DNA of 64,000 nt from DASZHJ01 sp963735465 (lineage in GTDB: Bacteria; Pseudomonadota; Alphaproteobacteria; ATCC43930; CGMCC-115725), in assembly GCA_963735465.1 (NCBI GenBank), contig CAVTLA010000001.1, forward strand, positions 3,906,001 through 3,970,000, in the 5' to 3' direction. Below are positions 53,079 to 60,592 of this stretch, in pieces. Position 1 is the first letter of the stretch. Every line of letters starts with the position of its first letter. Position numbers and translations under genes: made by a program. The notes beneath the pieces are model-generated. The model saw only the letters and a list, made by a program, of their open reading frames with translations. It was not told the origin of the DNA and did no database searches.

Positions 53079-53240
53079 CTAGGGCAGAAACTGATCGTCG
53101 TTGAGCGGGATGCGGCCGTGCTCGTCGAGCTGACGCCGCCGCGTCGGCCAGCAGAACCAGACGAGAATTCCGATCATCAGCAACGCGACCCAGACCATGA
53201 AGAAGGGCCGCACCGACATCGCGAAATGGAACCAGTCCAT
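53079..53240 (-). CDS. ccoQ: CcoQ/FixQ small cbb3 subunit
   Basis: 53 residues (MDWFHFAMSVRPFFMVWVALLMIGILVWFCWPTRRRQLDEHGRIPL). A single membrane helix followed by a basic stretch and an acidic tail, as in CcoQ. It lies between ccoO and ccoP, 12 bases from each, the standard place. It protects cbb3 from oxygen in related bacteria. Confidence 0.88.
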   Translation of the reverse strand: MDWFHFAMSVRPFFMVWVALLMIGILVWFCWPTRRRQLDEHGRIPLNDDQFLP

Positions 53241-53252
53241 CGCTTGGCTCCG

Positions 53253-53981
53253 CTACTGCGTGAGGTCGGCGGGATCGACGTCCCGGAATTTCACCTCGGT
53301 GCCGAGCACCTGGAGATAGGCCACCAGCGCATCCATCTCGGTCACCGCCCCCGGCGATCCCCGGAGCGCCTTGAAGACCGCGGCGCCGGGATAGCGCTTC
53401 AGCAGGCCCGCGGTGTCGCCGTCGGGGTCGACCTGCGCCAGGAGATCGGCCTTGGCGTCGGCGACCATCTCGTCGGAATAGGGGACGCCGACCGCCCGGT
53501 CGGCGCGCAGGTGCTCGGCGATGTGGGCGAAGTCGAGCCGGCGCTCCGCCATGAAGGCATAGGACGGCATGATCGATTCCGGCACGACGTCGCGGGGATC
53601 CTCGAGATGGGCGACCTGCCAGTCGTTCGAGTACTTGCCGCCGACCCGCGCGAGATCCGGTCCCTGGCGCTCGGAGCCCCAGAGGAAGGGATGGTCGTAC
53701 ATGCTCTCGGCGGCGAGGCTGTAGTGCCCGTAGCGCTCCACCTCGTCGCGGAACGGCCGGATCTGCTGGCTGTGGCAGAGATAGCAGCCCTCGCGCATGT
53801 AGATGTTGCGGCCGGCGAGCTCGAGGGGCGAATAGGGCCGGACGCCGGTCACGCGCTCGATCGTGGTCTCGATGGTGAAGAGCGGCACGATCTCGACGAT
53901 GCCGCCGATCGACACCGTGAGCAGCGTCAGCACCAGGAGGAGGATGACGTTCTTCTCGATCGTCTCTTGCTTGAGCCTCAT
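53253..53981 (-). CDS. ccoO: CcoO, monoheme cytochrome c subunit of cbb3 oxidase
   Basis: 242 residues. N-terminal anchor (ILLLVLTLLTVSIGGIVEIVPLF), then heme motif CYLCHSQQIRPF and the WGSERQGPDLARVGGKYSNDWQVAHLEDP stretch, both conserved in CcoO. The sixth heme ligand is the methionine in PESIMPSYAFM. It starts ten bases after ccoN. Confidence 0.96.
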   Translation of the reverse strand: MRLKQETIEKNVILLLVLTLLTVSIGGIVEIVPLFTIETTIERVTGVRPYSPLELAGRNIYMREGCYLCHSQQIRPFRDEVERYGHYSLAAESMYDHPFLWGSERQGPDLARVGGKYSNDWQVAHLEDPRDVVPESIMPSYAFMAERRLDFAHIAEHLRADRAVGVPYSDEMVADAKADLLAQVDPDGDTAGLLKRYPGAAVFKALRGSPGAVTEMDALVAYLQVLGTEVKFRDVDPADLTQ

Positions 53982-53991
53982 GGCTGCCCCC

Positions 53992-55458
53992 TCACTCGGC
54001 GGCCACGGGCGCGAAGCGCGGCTCGCTCGCCGCCACGCCGCCGCGCATCGTGCGCCAGAAATTGTAGATCATGAGCAGGCCGCCGATGAGGAACAGCACG
54101 CCGCCGATCCCGCGCACGACGTAGAAGGGATGCATGGCCGCCACGGTCTCGACGAAGGAATATTGCAGGAAGCCGAGACTGTCGTAGGCGCGCCACATCA
54201 GCCCCTGCAGGATGCCCGCCACCCACATCGACGTGATGTAGAAGACGATGCCGAGTGTCGCGATCCAGAAGTGATAGGCCATGAGCCGCGTCGAGTAGAT
54301 CGGCCGCTTCCACAGCACCGGCACCAGGTAGTAGAAGGCGCCAAAGGTCATGAAGGCGACCCAGCCCAGCGCGCCGGAGTGCACGTGGCCGATCGTCCAG
54401 TTCGTGTAGTGGCTGAGCCCGTTCACCTGCCGGATCGACATGACCGGCCCCTCGAAGGTGGACATGCCATAGAAGGCGACGGCGGCGACGGAGAAGCGCA
54501 GGCCGGGATCGGTGCGCAGCTTGTCCCAGGCGCCCGAGAGGGTCATCAGGCCGTTGATCATGCCGCCCCAGGACGGCATCCAGAGCATCACCGAGAACAC
54601 CATGCCCAGCGTCTGCGCCCAATCCGGGAGCGCGGTGTAGTGCAGGTGATGCGGTCCCGCCCAGATGTAGAGGAAGATCAGCGTCCAGAAATGGATCACC
54701 GAGAGCCGGTAGGAATAGATCGGCCGGTCCGCCTGCTTCGGGATGAAGTAGTACATCATGCCCAGGAAACCGGCGGTGAGGAAGAAGCCCACCGCGTTGT
54801 GGCCGTACCACCACTGCGTCAGCGCGTCCTGCACGCCCGCCGACATCGAGTAGCTCTTGCTGCTGTACATCGAGACCGGCACCGCCAGGTTGTTGACGAT
54901 GTGCAGCACGGCGATGGTGACGATGAAGGCGAGATAGAACCAGTTGGCGACGTAGATATGCGGCTCCTCCCGCTTCAGGATGGTGCCGAGATAGATCAGG
55001 AGATAGAGGACCCACACCAGCGTCAGCCAGAGATCGGCGTACCATTCGGGCTCGGCGTATTCCCGGCTCTGCGTCACGCCTTCGAGATATCCGATCGCGG
55101 CGATGGCGATGAAGAACTGGTAGCCCCAGAAGACGAACCAGGCGAGAGACTCGCCACCCCAGAGCCGCGCCCGGCAGGTGCGCTGCACCACGTGGAACGA
55201 GGTGCCGAGGAGCGCGTTGCCGCCGAAGGCGAAGATCGCCGCCGAGGTATGCAGCGGCCGCAGGCGCCCGAAGCTCGTCCATTCCAGGCCGAGGTTGAGC
55301 ACGGGGTAGGCCAGCTGAAAGGCGATGAGGACGCCGGCGGCAAGCGCGGCGACGAGCCAGAACAGGCTCGCCATCACGAAGGCGCGCACGATCTCCTCGT
55401 TGTAGGGCTCGGGCGCGGTCAGGGCGACAGGACGCATCTCGATCCTCGGGCTGGACAT
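53992..55458 (-). CDS. ccoN: CcoN, catalytic subunit of cbb3 cytochrome oxidase
   Basis: 488 residues from the ATG at 55458; an in-frame ATG at 55437 is an alternative. Twelve hydrophobic helices. Heme and copper ligands are visible in GRLRPLHTSAAIFAFGG (low-spin heme), QWWYGHNAVGFFLTAGFLGMMYYFIPK (CuB histidine), and WAGPHHLHYTALPDW (further CuB pair). The cross-linked tyrosine region lies in the ninth helix. It is the reductase core of the high-affinity oxidase; the FNR/FixK box at 55530 is 72 bases upstream. Confidence 0.96.
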   Translation of the reverse strand: MSSPRIEMRPVALTAPEPYNEEIVRAFVMASLFWLVAALAAGVLIAFQLAYPVLNLGLEWTSFGRLRPLHTSAAIFAFGGNALLGTSFHVVQRTCRARLWGGESLAWFVFWGYQFFIAIAAIGYLEGVTQSREYAEPEWYADLWLTLVWVLYLLIYLGTILKREEPHIYVANWFYLAFIVTIAVLHIVNNLAVPVSMYSSKSYSMSAGVQDALTQWWYGHNAVGFFLTAGFLGMMYYFIPKQADRPIYSYRLSVIHFWTLIFLYIWAGPHHLHYTALPDWAQTLGMVFSVMLWMPSWGGMINGLMTLSGAWDKLRTDPGLRFSVAAVAFYGMSTFEGPVMSIRQVNGLSHYTNWTIGHVHSGALGWVAFMTFGAFYYLVPVLWKRPIYSTRLMAYHFWIATLGIVFYITSMWVAGILQGLMWRAYDSLGFLQYSFVETVAAMHPFYVVRGIGGVLFLIGGLLMIYNFWRTMRGGVAASEPRFAPVAAE

Positions 55459-55529
55459 TGCACGGCAAGCGGAAGCGGCGCCGCACCGCTGCCGGTCGGC
55501 ATTTCTGGCCGACGCCGGATGAAAGCGCC

Positions 55530-55543
55530 TTGATCTGGGTCAA
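55530..55543 (-). promoter_or_regulatory. FNR/FixK box upstream of ccoN
   Basis: TTGATCTGGGTCAA fits the TTGA-N6-TCAA consensus with no mismatch. It sits between the TauE/SafE-like gene stop and the ccoN start, about 72 bases upstream of the ATG, a normal place for low-oxygen activation of the cco operon. Confidence 0.75.
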
Positions 55544-55552
55544 CGCGCGCCC

Positions 55553-56275
55553 TCATGCGCCGGCGGATCCGCCCAGCGCCAGAAACGCCAGCATGGCGGC
55601 GTTGAGGATCTGCAGCGGCGGCATCGCCCGCTGCGCCAGCATCCGCCATCGCCGCGCCAGGCCGGCGCCGGCGCAGCCGATCGCGACGAGGCTCGGTGCG
55701 GTCGCCGCCGCGAAACCCGCCATGGCGACGGCCCCGGCTAGCGCGCTGCCGCTGCCCGCCGCGCCCGCGAGCGCGCCGTAGAGCAGGCCACACGGCAGAA
55801 AGCCGAGCGTCACGCCCAGGATGTAGCCGCCAAGCCCGTCGTTCCGCCGCAGCATCGGCGCGGCCACGCGCGCCAGCACGGCGCCCGCATGGCGGGCCAG
55901 GCCGGTGCCGCGCGACAGCGACGGCAACAGTCCCAGGCCCTTCAGCGCCTGAAACAGGAAGAGCACCGCCGCCAGCAGCAGAAAGCCGGTCAGCGCCGGA
56001 CGCAGGGCGGTCATCGCGCCAATGCCCTGGCCGATGCCGCCGCCGACGGCGCCCAGCAGCGCATAGGTCGTGGCGCGTCCGAGATGATAGGGAAGCAGCG
56101 CGCCCCGCACGATTCGGAGCGACGGCGCCGCGCACGGTTCGCTCGAGACCTGAGCCAGCACGAAGGGCCCGCACATGGCGGCGCAGTGGGTAAAGCTGCC
56201 GACCAGCCCCGCCACGAACAGCGCCGCGATCACACCGCCGGGCATGGCCATGACCAGATGCGCCGAATGATCCAT
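55553..56275 (-). CDS. DsbD_2/TauE-SafE-like membrane protein
   Basis: 240 residues from ATG 56275, with no strong ribosome site; an in-frame ATG at 56338 adds only a Cys/Gly-rich stretch. About seven hydrophobic segments, with FTHCAAMCGPFVLAQ and LGFLPCGLLYGALAGAAGSGS, the two Cys-bearing motifs of the DsbD_2 family (PF13386). These genes regularly sit beside cco clusters and are thought to work in cytochrome or copper assembly. A TTGATCTAGGTCAT box lies 62 bases upstream. Confidence 0.85.
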   Translation of the reverse strand: MDHSAHLVMAMPGGVIAALFVAGLVGSFTHCAAMCGPFVLAQVSSEPCAAPSLRIVRGALLPYHLGRATTYALLGAVGGGIGQGIGAMTALRPALTGFLLLAAVLFLFQALKGLGLLPSLSRGTGLARHAGAVLARVAAPMLRRNDGLGGYILGVTLGFLPCGLLYGALAGAAGSGSALAGAVAMAGFAAATAPSLVAIGCAGAGLARRWRMLAQRAMPPLQILNAAMLAFLALGGSAGA

Positions 56276-56336
56276 GCTCGCGGCCCCGCTCGATCCCACG
56301 CAGCCCGCACCGTCGCCGCGGCAAAGACGAGCCGCC

Positions 56337-56350
56337 ATGACCTAGATCAA
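56337..56350 (-). promoter_or_regulatory. Near-consensus FNR/FixK box upstream of the TauE-like gene
   Basis: On the minus strand TTGATCTAGGTCAT matches TTGA-N6-TCAA with one mismatch (T in place of A). It lies 62 bases upstream of the ATG at 56275, suggesting that this gene shares the low-oxygen regulation of ccoN. Confidence 0.5.
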
Positions 56351-56604
56351 GGGCGTCGGAACGGGACCCGATAGGATGCGGTCGGATCAGGCTCCGGAGT
56401 CGCCGGCTCTCGCGCGGACGTCGCCGCCAAATCGGCGTGCCCTCCGGTGGAAAGCGCTCCGGAGGCGAAGTAAATTGATGATGGCGGGTGTCAATGAGAC
56501 GGACTGAATTCACGCGTCATTGCGGCGCGTTCGACATACGCTGGTACCGGCAGCGGCCCGCCCCGTGGCAGTGCCGGCCGAGGATCCGCGAGGGAGAGTT
56601 CGGA

Positions 56605-56922
56605 GTGAGATCAGGTCTAGGGTTCGCCGCCGCGTTCGTTTTGCTGTCGACGACATCGGCGGCGCTCGCCGCCGGCGACGCCACCGCCGGGAAACAGCTG
56701 GCGGAGCGGTCCTGCGCCAGCTGCCATCAGGTCGAGCCCGGCGGCACCGCCCGGGATAGCGCGCCGCCCTTCCCTGCCCTCGCCGCGAAGGGCGACAAGG
56801 ACCTCGGCTGGGTGCGCGCCTGGCTCAGCAATCCGCATCCGCCGATGCAGGGCATCGATCTCTCGCGCCAGCAGACCGACGACATCGTCGCCTATCTGCA
56901 GAGCCTCGCGCCGAAGCCGTAA
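56605..56922 (+). CDS. Small class I c-type cytochrome
   Basis: 105 residues from GTG 56605, with AGGGAG upstream and a signal peptide (GLGFAAAFVLLSTTSAALAA). Heme motif CASCH lies in ERSCASCHQVEPGG, and the axial methionine in HPPMQGIDLSRQQTDDIVAYLQSL. A soluble periplasmic electron carrier of about 80 mature residues. It may donate to the cbb3 oxidase whose genes start 300 bases away on the other strand, but cotranscription is impossible. Confidence 0.92.
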   Translation: MRSGLGFAAAFVLLSTTSAALAAGDATAGKQLAERSCASCHQVEPGGTARDSAPPFPALAAKGDKDLGWVRAWLSNPHPPMQGIDLSRQQTDDIVAYLQSLAPKP

Positions 56923-56931
56923 GAGCGGCGG

Positions 56932-57507
56932 CTAGCGCGCCTCCGTCCAGCTCTCGGAGAAGGCGAGGGCGCTGGTGCTGAAGGGGCGGCCTTCGCGCTC
57001 TACCGGCCACGGCTTCCCCGCGGCCTGCCGGCCATTCACCGTGAAGCGCGCGGCGAGTGCGGGGATCAGGATGGTGCTGAGGCCATAGCGCCGGCCCGGC
57101 GGCTCGTTGGGCTGGGTGTGGATCAGCAGGGGATCGCCGATCTCGTGCCAGGTGAGGGCGATCTCCTCGCCGTGCGCCGTCACGCGCTCGGTCCAGAAAT
57201 AGTGGGGATCTCCCGTTTTGGAGAAGGCCGCGTCGGTCACCGGAATCGTGGTGTCCGCCAACTCGGCGTTCAGCATGCCCTGCACTGTCATCTGCAGCCA
57301 GCGCGCCATGGCGATATTGTCGGAATAGATCCGCCAGCGGTTCTCCGTCAGCTCGCTCTTCACGTAAAGCACGTGGCCGGGGCCGGCAGGGCAGAAGATG
57401 ATGCGCCAGAAGCTGGCGCTGGTGGTCAGGGGATCGCCGGACTTGGCGCTGAGGCGGATGAACGGGTTCTCGCCGGTGAGGACGACGCGGTTGGGATCTG
57501 CGGCCAT
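56932..57507 (-). CDS. Hypothetical protein, unknown function
   Basis: 191 residues from the ATG at 57507, with AGAGGTG upstream. A beta-rich single domain (NPFIRLSAKSGDPLTTSASFWRIIFCPAGPGHVLYVKSELTENRWRIYSDNIAMARWLQ...). No signal peptide or membrane segment. It looks like a DUF-type protein known mainly from Rhizobiales; I cannot name the family. It is convergent with the cytochrome c gene by ten bases. Confidence 0.7.
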   Translation of the reverse strand: MAADPNRVVLTGENPFIRLSAKSGDPLTTSASFWRIIFCPAGPGHVLYVKSELTENRWRIYSDNIAMARWLQMTVQGMLNAELADTTIPVTDAAFSKTGDPHYFWTERVTAHGEEIALTWHEIGDPLLIHTQPNEPPGRRYGLSTILIPALAARFTVNGRQAAGKPWPVEREGRPFSTSALAFSESWTEAR

Positions 57508-57585
57508 GGGACACCTCTTATTGCTTGCCCTCACCCTAGCACGGGCGCCCGGTGCTGATATCCTCTCGATCGAGGGAGAGACGGC

Positions 57586-58605
57586 ATGTACAGCGACAGT
57601 GATCTGGACGCGGCGGTGGCGGCGGGGGTGCTCAGTCCGGAGGCAGCGGCCGCGCTTCGCGCCTTCGTCGCCCGGCGGCAGACGGCGTCGGCGGTGGACG
57701 AGGAGCACTTCCGGCTGATCACCGGCTTCAACGACATCTTCGTCTCGATCGCGGCCGTGCTGCTGCTGGTGGCGCTCGGCTGGCTCGGCAGATTGGTACT
57801 CCCCGAGCTCGGCCCCGCCGCCGTGGCGGCGGCGAGCTGGGGCTTCGCCGAATTCTTCACCCGGAAGCGCCGGATGGCGCTGCCCAGCATCGTGCTGCTG
57901 CTGAGTTTCGTGGGCGCGATGTTCAGCCTGGGCACCATGCTGATGGGTCTCCAGGGCTCATCGACCACGACGACAAGCCCGGCGATCGCGGTGGCGATCG
58001 GCGCGGGGATCGCGGCGGTCGCCGCCTACGCCCATTGGCGCCGCTTCATGGTGCCGATCACGGTCGCCGCCGGGGCGGCGGCTGTCATCGCGACGGTGCT
58101 GGCGCTGCTGCTCTGGATCGACCCCGACCTGCGCGCCTGGCTTCACCCCCTGGTGTTCCTGTGCGGTCTCGCGGTCTTCGCGCTCGCCATGCGCTGGGAC
58201 GCGAGCGACCGCGAGCGCATCACGCGCCGCGCGGACGTCGCGTTCTGGCTGCATCTGCTGGCGGCGCCGCTGATGATCCATCCCGCCTTCGCCATGCTGG
58301 GGCTGGTCGGCATCGACGCGACGACGGTGGCCCATGCGGGCGCGGCGGTGGCGATCTACTTCGTGCTGGCGGTGGTGGCGTTGGCCATCGACCGCCGCGC
58401 CGTCCTCGTCTCGGCGCTGTTCTACGTGCTCTATGCCCTCAGCGCCCTGTTCCGCGCGGCGGGCTCGCTGAACGAGAGCTTCGCTCTCACCGCGCTCATC
58501 ATCGGCTCGGCGTTGCTGCTGCTCTCGGCGTTCTGGCATCCGGTGCGGACGCGGGTCCTGGGCGCGATACCGGCCCCGATCCGGGCAAGGCTGCCCGCGG
58601 CCTAG
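57586..58605 (+). CDS. Multi-spanning membrane protein of unknown function
   Basis: 339 residues. A short N-terminal helical, DUF2157-like part (LDAAVAAGVLSPEAAAALRAFVARRQ) precedes eight or nine hydrophobic helices. Similar N-terminal helix plus polytopic layouts occur in the DUF2157 family. The stop codon overlaps the palindrome at 58605-58653. No functional motif is seen. Confidence 0.8.
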   Translation: MYSDSDLDAAVAAGVLSPEAAAALRAFVARRQTASAVDEEHFRLITGFNDIFVSIAAVLLLVALGWLGRLVLPELGPAAVAAASWGFAEFFTRKRRMALPSIVLLLSFVGAMFSLGTMLMGLQGSSTTTTSPAIAVAIGAGIAAVAAYAHWRRFMVPITVAAGAAAVIATVLALLLWIDPDLRAWLHPLVFLCGLAVFALAMRWDASDRERITRRADVAFWLHLLAAPLMIHPAFAMLGLVGIDATTVAHAGAAVAIYFVLAVVALAIDRRAVLVSALFYVLYALSALFRAAGSLNESFALTALIIGSALLLLSAFWHPVRTRVLGAIPAPIRARLPAA

Positions 58606-58653
58606 AGCATGATCCCGAAAAGTGGATGCCGGTTTTCGGAAAAGATCATGCTC
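58605..58653. repeat. Rhizobiales-type palindromic repeat
   Basis: A 49-base inverted repeat with arms GAGCATGATC (58605-58614) and GATCATGCTC (58644-58653), with inner CCGAAAA and TTTTCGG. The word CATGATCCCGAAAAGTGG is frequent in Bradyrhizobium-like genomes. It starts in the stop codon of the preceding gene and could serve as a terminator. Confidence 0.85.
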
Positions 58654-58663
58654 AGACAAAAAA

Positions 58664-58816
58664 CTAGGGCTGGCCGTGCATCAGCCGGAAGACGAGGGCG
58701 AGATCGGCGGCGATGAAGACCGCCGCGCTCAGCAGGGTGACGAGCCAGCCCTCCCAGGTGATCGGCGTCCAGCCGAGGCCGTTGCGCCTCGGCTGGAACC
58801 ACGGCCCCCGGCTCAT
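58664..58816 (-). CDS. Small membrane protein
   Basis: 50 residues (MSRGPWFQPRRNGLGWTPITWEGWLVTLLSAAVFIAADLALVFRLMHGQP). A single membrane helix with Trp-rich start and a short cytoplasmic tail. GGGGA precedes the ATG at 58816. The peptide type starting MxxGPWFxPRRxGxGxxPxxWEGW is shared by small proteins in alphaproteobacteria. Function unknown. Confidence 0.7.
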   Translation of the reverse strand: MSRGPWFQPRRNGLGWTPITWEGWLVTLLSAAVFIAADLALVFRLMHGQP

Positions 58817-58894
58817 GGAAATCCCCGCGTTGATCCCGTCGGCGGTCCCGACCCCGCCGCAAGATAGCAGGCCATTCCGGCGAGCGGCTAGGTT

Positions 58895-58911
58895 GATAGA
58901 TAAAACCTATC
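58895..58911. promoter_or_regulatory. Putative LysR site, copy 1
   Basis: GATAG-N7-CTATC (N7 ATAAAAC), a dyad 89 bases upstream of the lysR start, in an AT-rich stretch that also contains TTGATAG and CTATCGATCAA. A second copy of the dyad lies in the fds promoter at 59964. It fits a T-N11-A LysR box. Confidence 0.6.
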
Positions 58912-58999
58912 GATCAATCGTATCATCCCATTTCACAGCCGCCGCCGCCGGCCCGATCATGGCGGACTTGCGCGGCCATCGCCCCGCGTCGGAGCCCTC

Positions 59000-59968
59000 A
59001 TGGTCCTGCGGCAGCTCATGTACCTCGTGGCGCTTGCCCGCGAGCAGCACTTCGCCCGCGCCGCCAAGAGCTGCAACGTCTCGCAGCCGACGCTGTCGGC
59101 GGCGATCCGCCAGCTCGAGGCCGAGCTCGGCGCCCCCATCGTCGAGCGCGGCCACCGCTTCAACGGCTTCACGCCCGAGGGGCAAAGCGTCCTCGATTAC
59201 GCCAAGCGCATCATCGCCGACTGCGAGGCGCTGAAGCAGGATCTCGGCCGCATGAAGAGCGGCCTCATCGGCCGGCTGCGTTTGGGCGCCATCCCGACGG
59301 TGCTACCGGTAGTGTCGCTGATCACGGGCGCCTTCCACGCGCGCTACCCGCTGGTCACCATCGCCGTGCTGTCGCGCACCTCGATCGAGATCCAGCGCGG
59401 CATGGACAATTTCGAGCTCGAGGTCGGGCTCACCTATCTCGACAGCGAGCCCCTCGAGCATGTGCGGACGGTGCCGCTCTACCGCGAGGAATACATCCTG
59501 CTGACGCCGGAGAAGGGCGCTTTCGCCGGCCGCGACACCGTCACCTGGGCCGAGGCGGCGGAGGTCCCGCTCTGCCTGCTGACTCCCGACATGCAGAACC
59601 GCCGCATCGTCGACGGCATCTTCCGCACCATCGGCCGCCAGCCGCGGCCGGCGCTGGAGACCAACTCGATCTTCAATCTCTGCTCCAGCGTCAGCGCCGG
59701 ACATTGGTCCAGCATCATGCCGAAGGCCCTGCTGCAGGTGTTCGGCAAGCCCGAGGCGACCCGCGCGCTGCGCCTCGTCGAGCCCGAGACCACGCGCACC
59801 ATCGGCATGATCATCGCCGACCGCGACCCGCCCTCGCCGCTCGCCCGCAGCCTCTTCGCCATGGCGGCCTCCCTCGACCTCGAGGGCCAGATCGCCCGCA
59901 GCCTGGCGCGCAAGATGGCGCCGCCGGACATGGTTAAGAAAATCCGTCGATTCCCGCGCGTTCGATAG
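59000..59968 (+). CDS. LysR-family regulator of formate dehydrogenase (FdsR-like)
   Basis: 322 residues. HTH: RQLMYLVALAREQHFARAAKSCNVSQPTLSAAIRQLEAELG; the effector domain begins RLRLGAIPTVLPVVSL. It is the first gene of a same-strand block with fdsGBA, whose start is 145 bases further on. The same GATAG-N7-CTATC dyad lies both before its own start and in the gap before fdsG, so it likely controls both. LysR proteins before fds operons are commonly annotated formate-dehydrogenase regulators. The naming is from context. Confidence 0.9.
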   Translation: MVLRQLMYLVALAREQHFARAAKSCNVSQPTLSAAIRQLEAELGAPIVERGHRFNGFTPEGQSVLDYAKRIIADCEALKQDLGRMKSGLIGRLRLGAIPTVLPVVSLITGAFHARYPLVTIAVLSRTSIEIQRGMDNFELEVGLTYLDSEPLEHVRTVPLYREEYILLTPEKGAFAGRDTVTWAEAAEVPLCLLTPDMQNRRIVDGIFRTIGRQPRPALETNSIFNLCSSVSAGHWSSIMPKALLQVFGKPEATRALRLVEPETTRTIGMIIADRDPPSPLARSLFAMAASLDLEGQIARSLARKMAPPDMVKKIRRFPRVR

Positions 59969-59980
59969 AAATCACCTATC
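59964..59980. promoter_or_regulatory. Putative LysR site, copy 2, in front of fdsG
   Basis: GATAG-N7-CTATC (N7 AAATCAC) overlaps the last bases of the lysR gene and lies 133 bases upstream of fdsG. It has the same half-sites and spacing as the copy at 58895. Confidence 0.65.
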
Positions 59981-60112
59981 GATTGTTCCGAACAAACGAT
60001 TTGCCGCGACGCCGGCAGCTCCCAAATCTGAGGGTGGCGCGGTCGGTCGCAATGCGGCCACGCGTCGACGAAAACGCCGATGGTTCTTCATGATTCGTTA
60101 GGGACGGAAACC

Positions 60113-60592
60113 ATGAGCCGCTCGCGGTCCTGGGATTTGCGCGAGGCCGCCGACATCATCGCCGCTCACCGCGAGATGCCCGGCGCGCTGCTGCCGATTC
60201 TGCACGCGCTGCAGGATGCCTTCGGCTACATCGACGAGGCGGCGCTGCCGCTGATCGCCGACGCCCTCAACCTCTCCCGCGCCGAGGTGCATGGCGTCAT
60301 CACTTTCTATCATGATTTCCGCCACGCGCCCGCCGGACGGCACGTGCTGCGTCTCTGCCGCGCGGAGGCCTGCCAGTCCATGGGCTGCGACGCGCTGATC
60401 CGCCACGTGGAGACGCGCCTCGGCGTGGAGCTCGGCAAGACCACCGCCGACGGCGGCATCACCGTGGAGGCGGTCTACTGCCTCGGCAACTGCGCGCTCT
60501 CGCCGGCGGCGATGCTGGACGGCAAGCTGCACGGCCGCCTTTCGCCCGCCAAGGTCGATCGCCTGATCGACGCGGCGCGGAGCCACCCATGA
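60113..60592 (+). CDS. fdsG: NAD-dependent formate dehydrogenase gamma subunit
   Basis: 159 residues from the ATG at 60113, preceded by AGGGACGGAA. A NuoE-like thioredoxin-fold protein with a 2Fe-2S site: Cys in LCRAEACQSMGC and CLGNCA. The N-terminal helical bundle includes ALLPILHALQDAFGYID. It transfers electrons within the FdsGBA complex of soluble NAD-linked formate dehydrogenase. The stop overlaps the fdsB start by ATGA. Confidence 0.93.
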   Translation: MSRSRSWDLREAADIIAAHREMPGALLPILHALQDAFGYIDEAALPLIADALNLSRAEVHGVITFYHDFRHAPAGRHVLRLCRAEACQSMGCDALIRHVETRLGVELGKTTADGGITVEAVYCLGNCALSPAAMLDGKLHGRLSPAKVDRLIDAARSHP

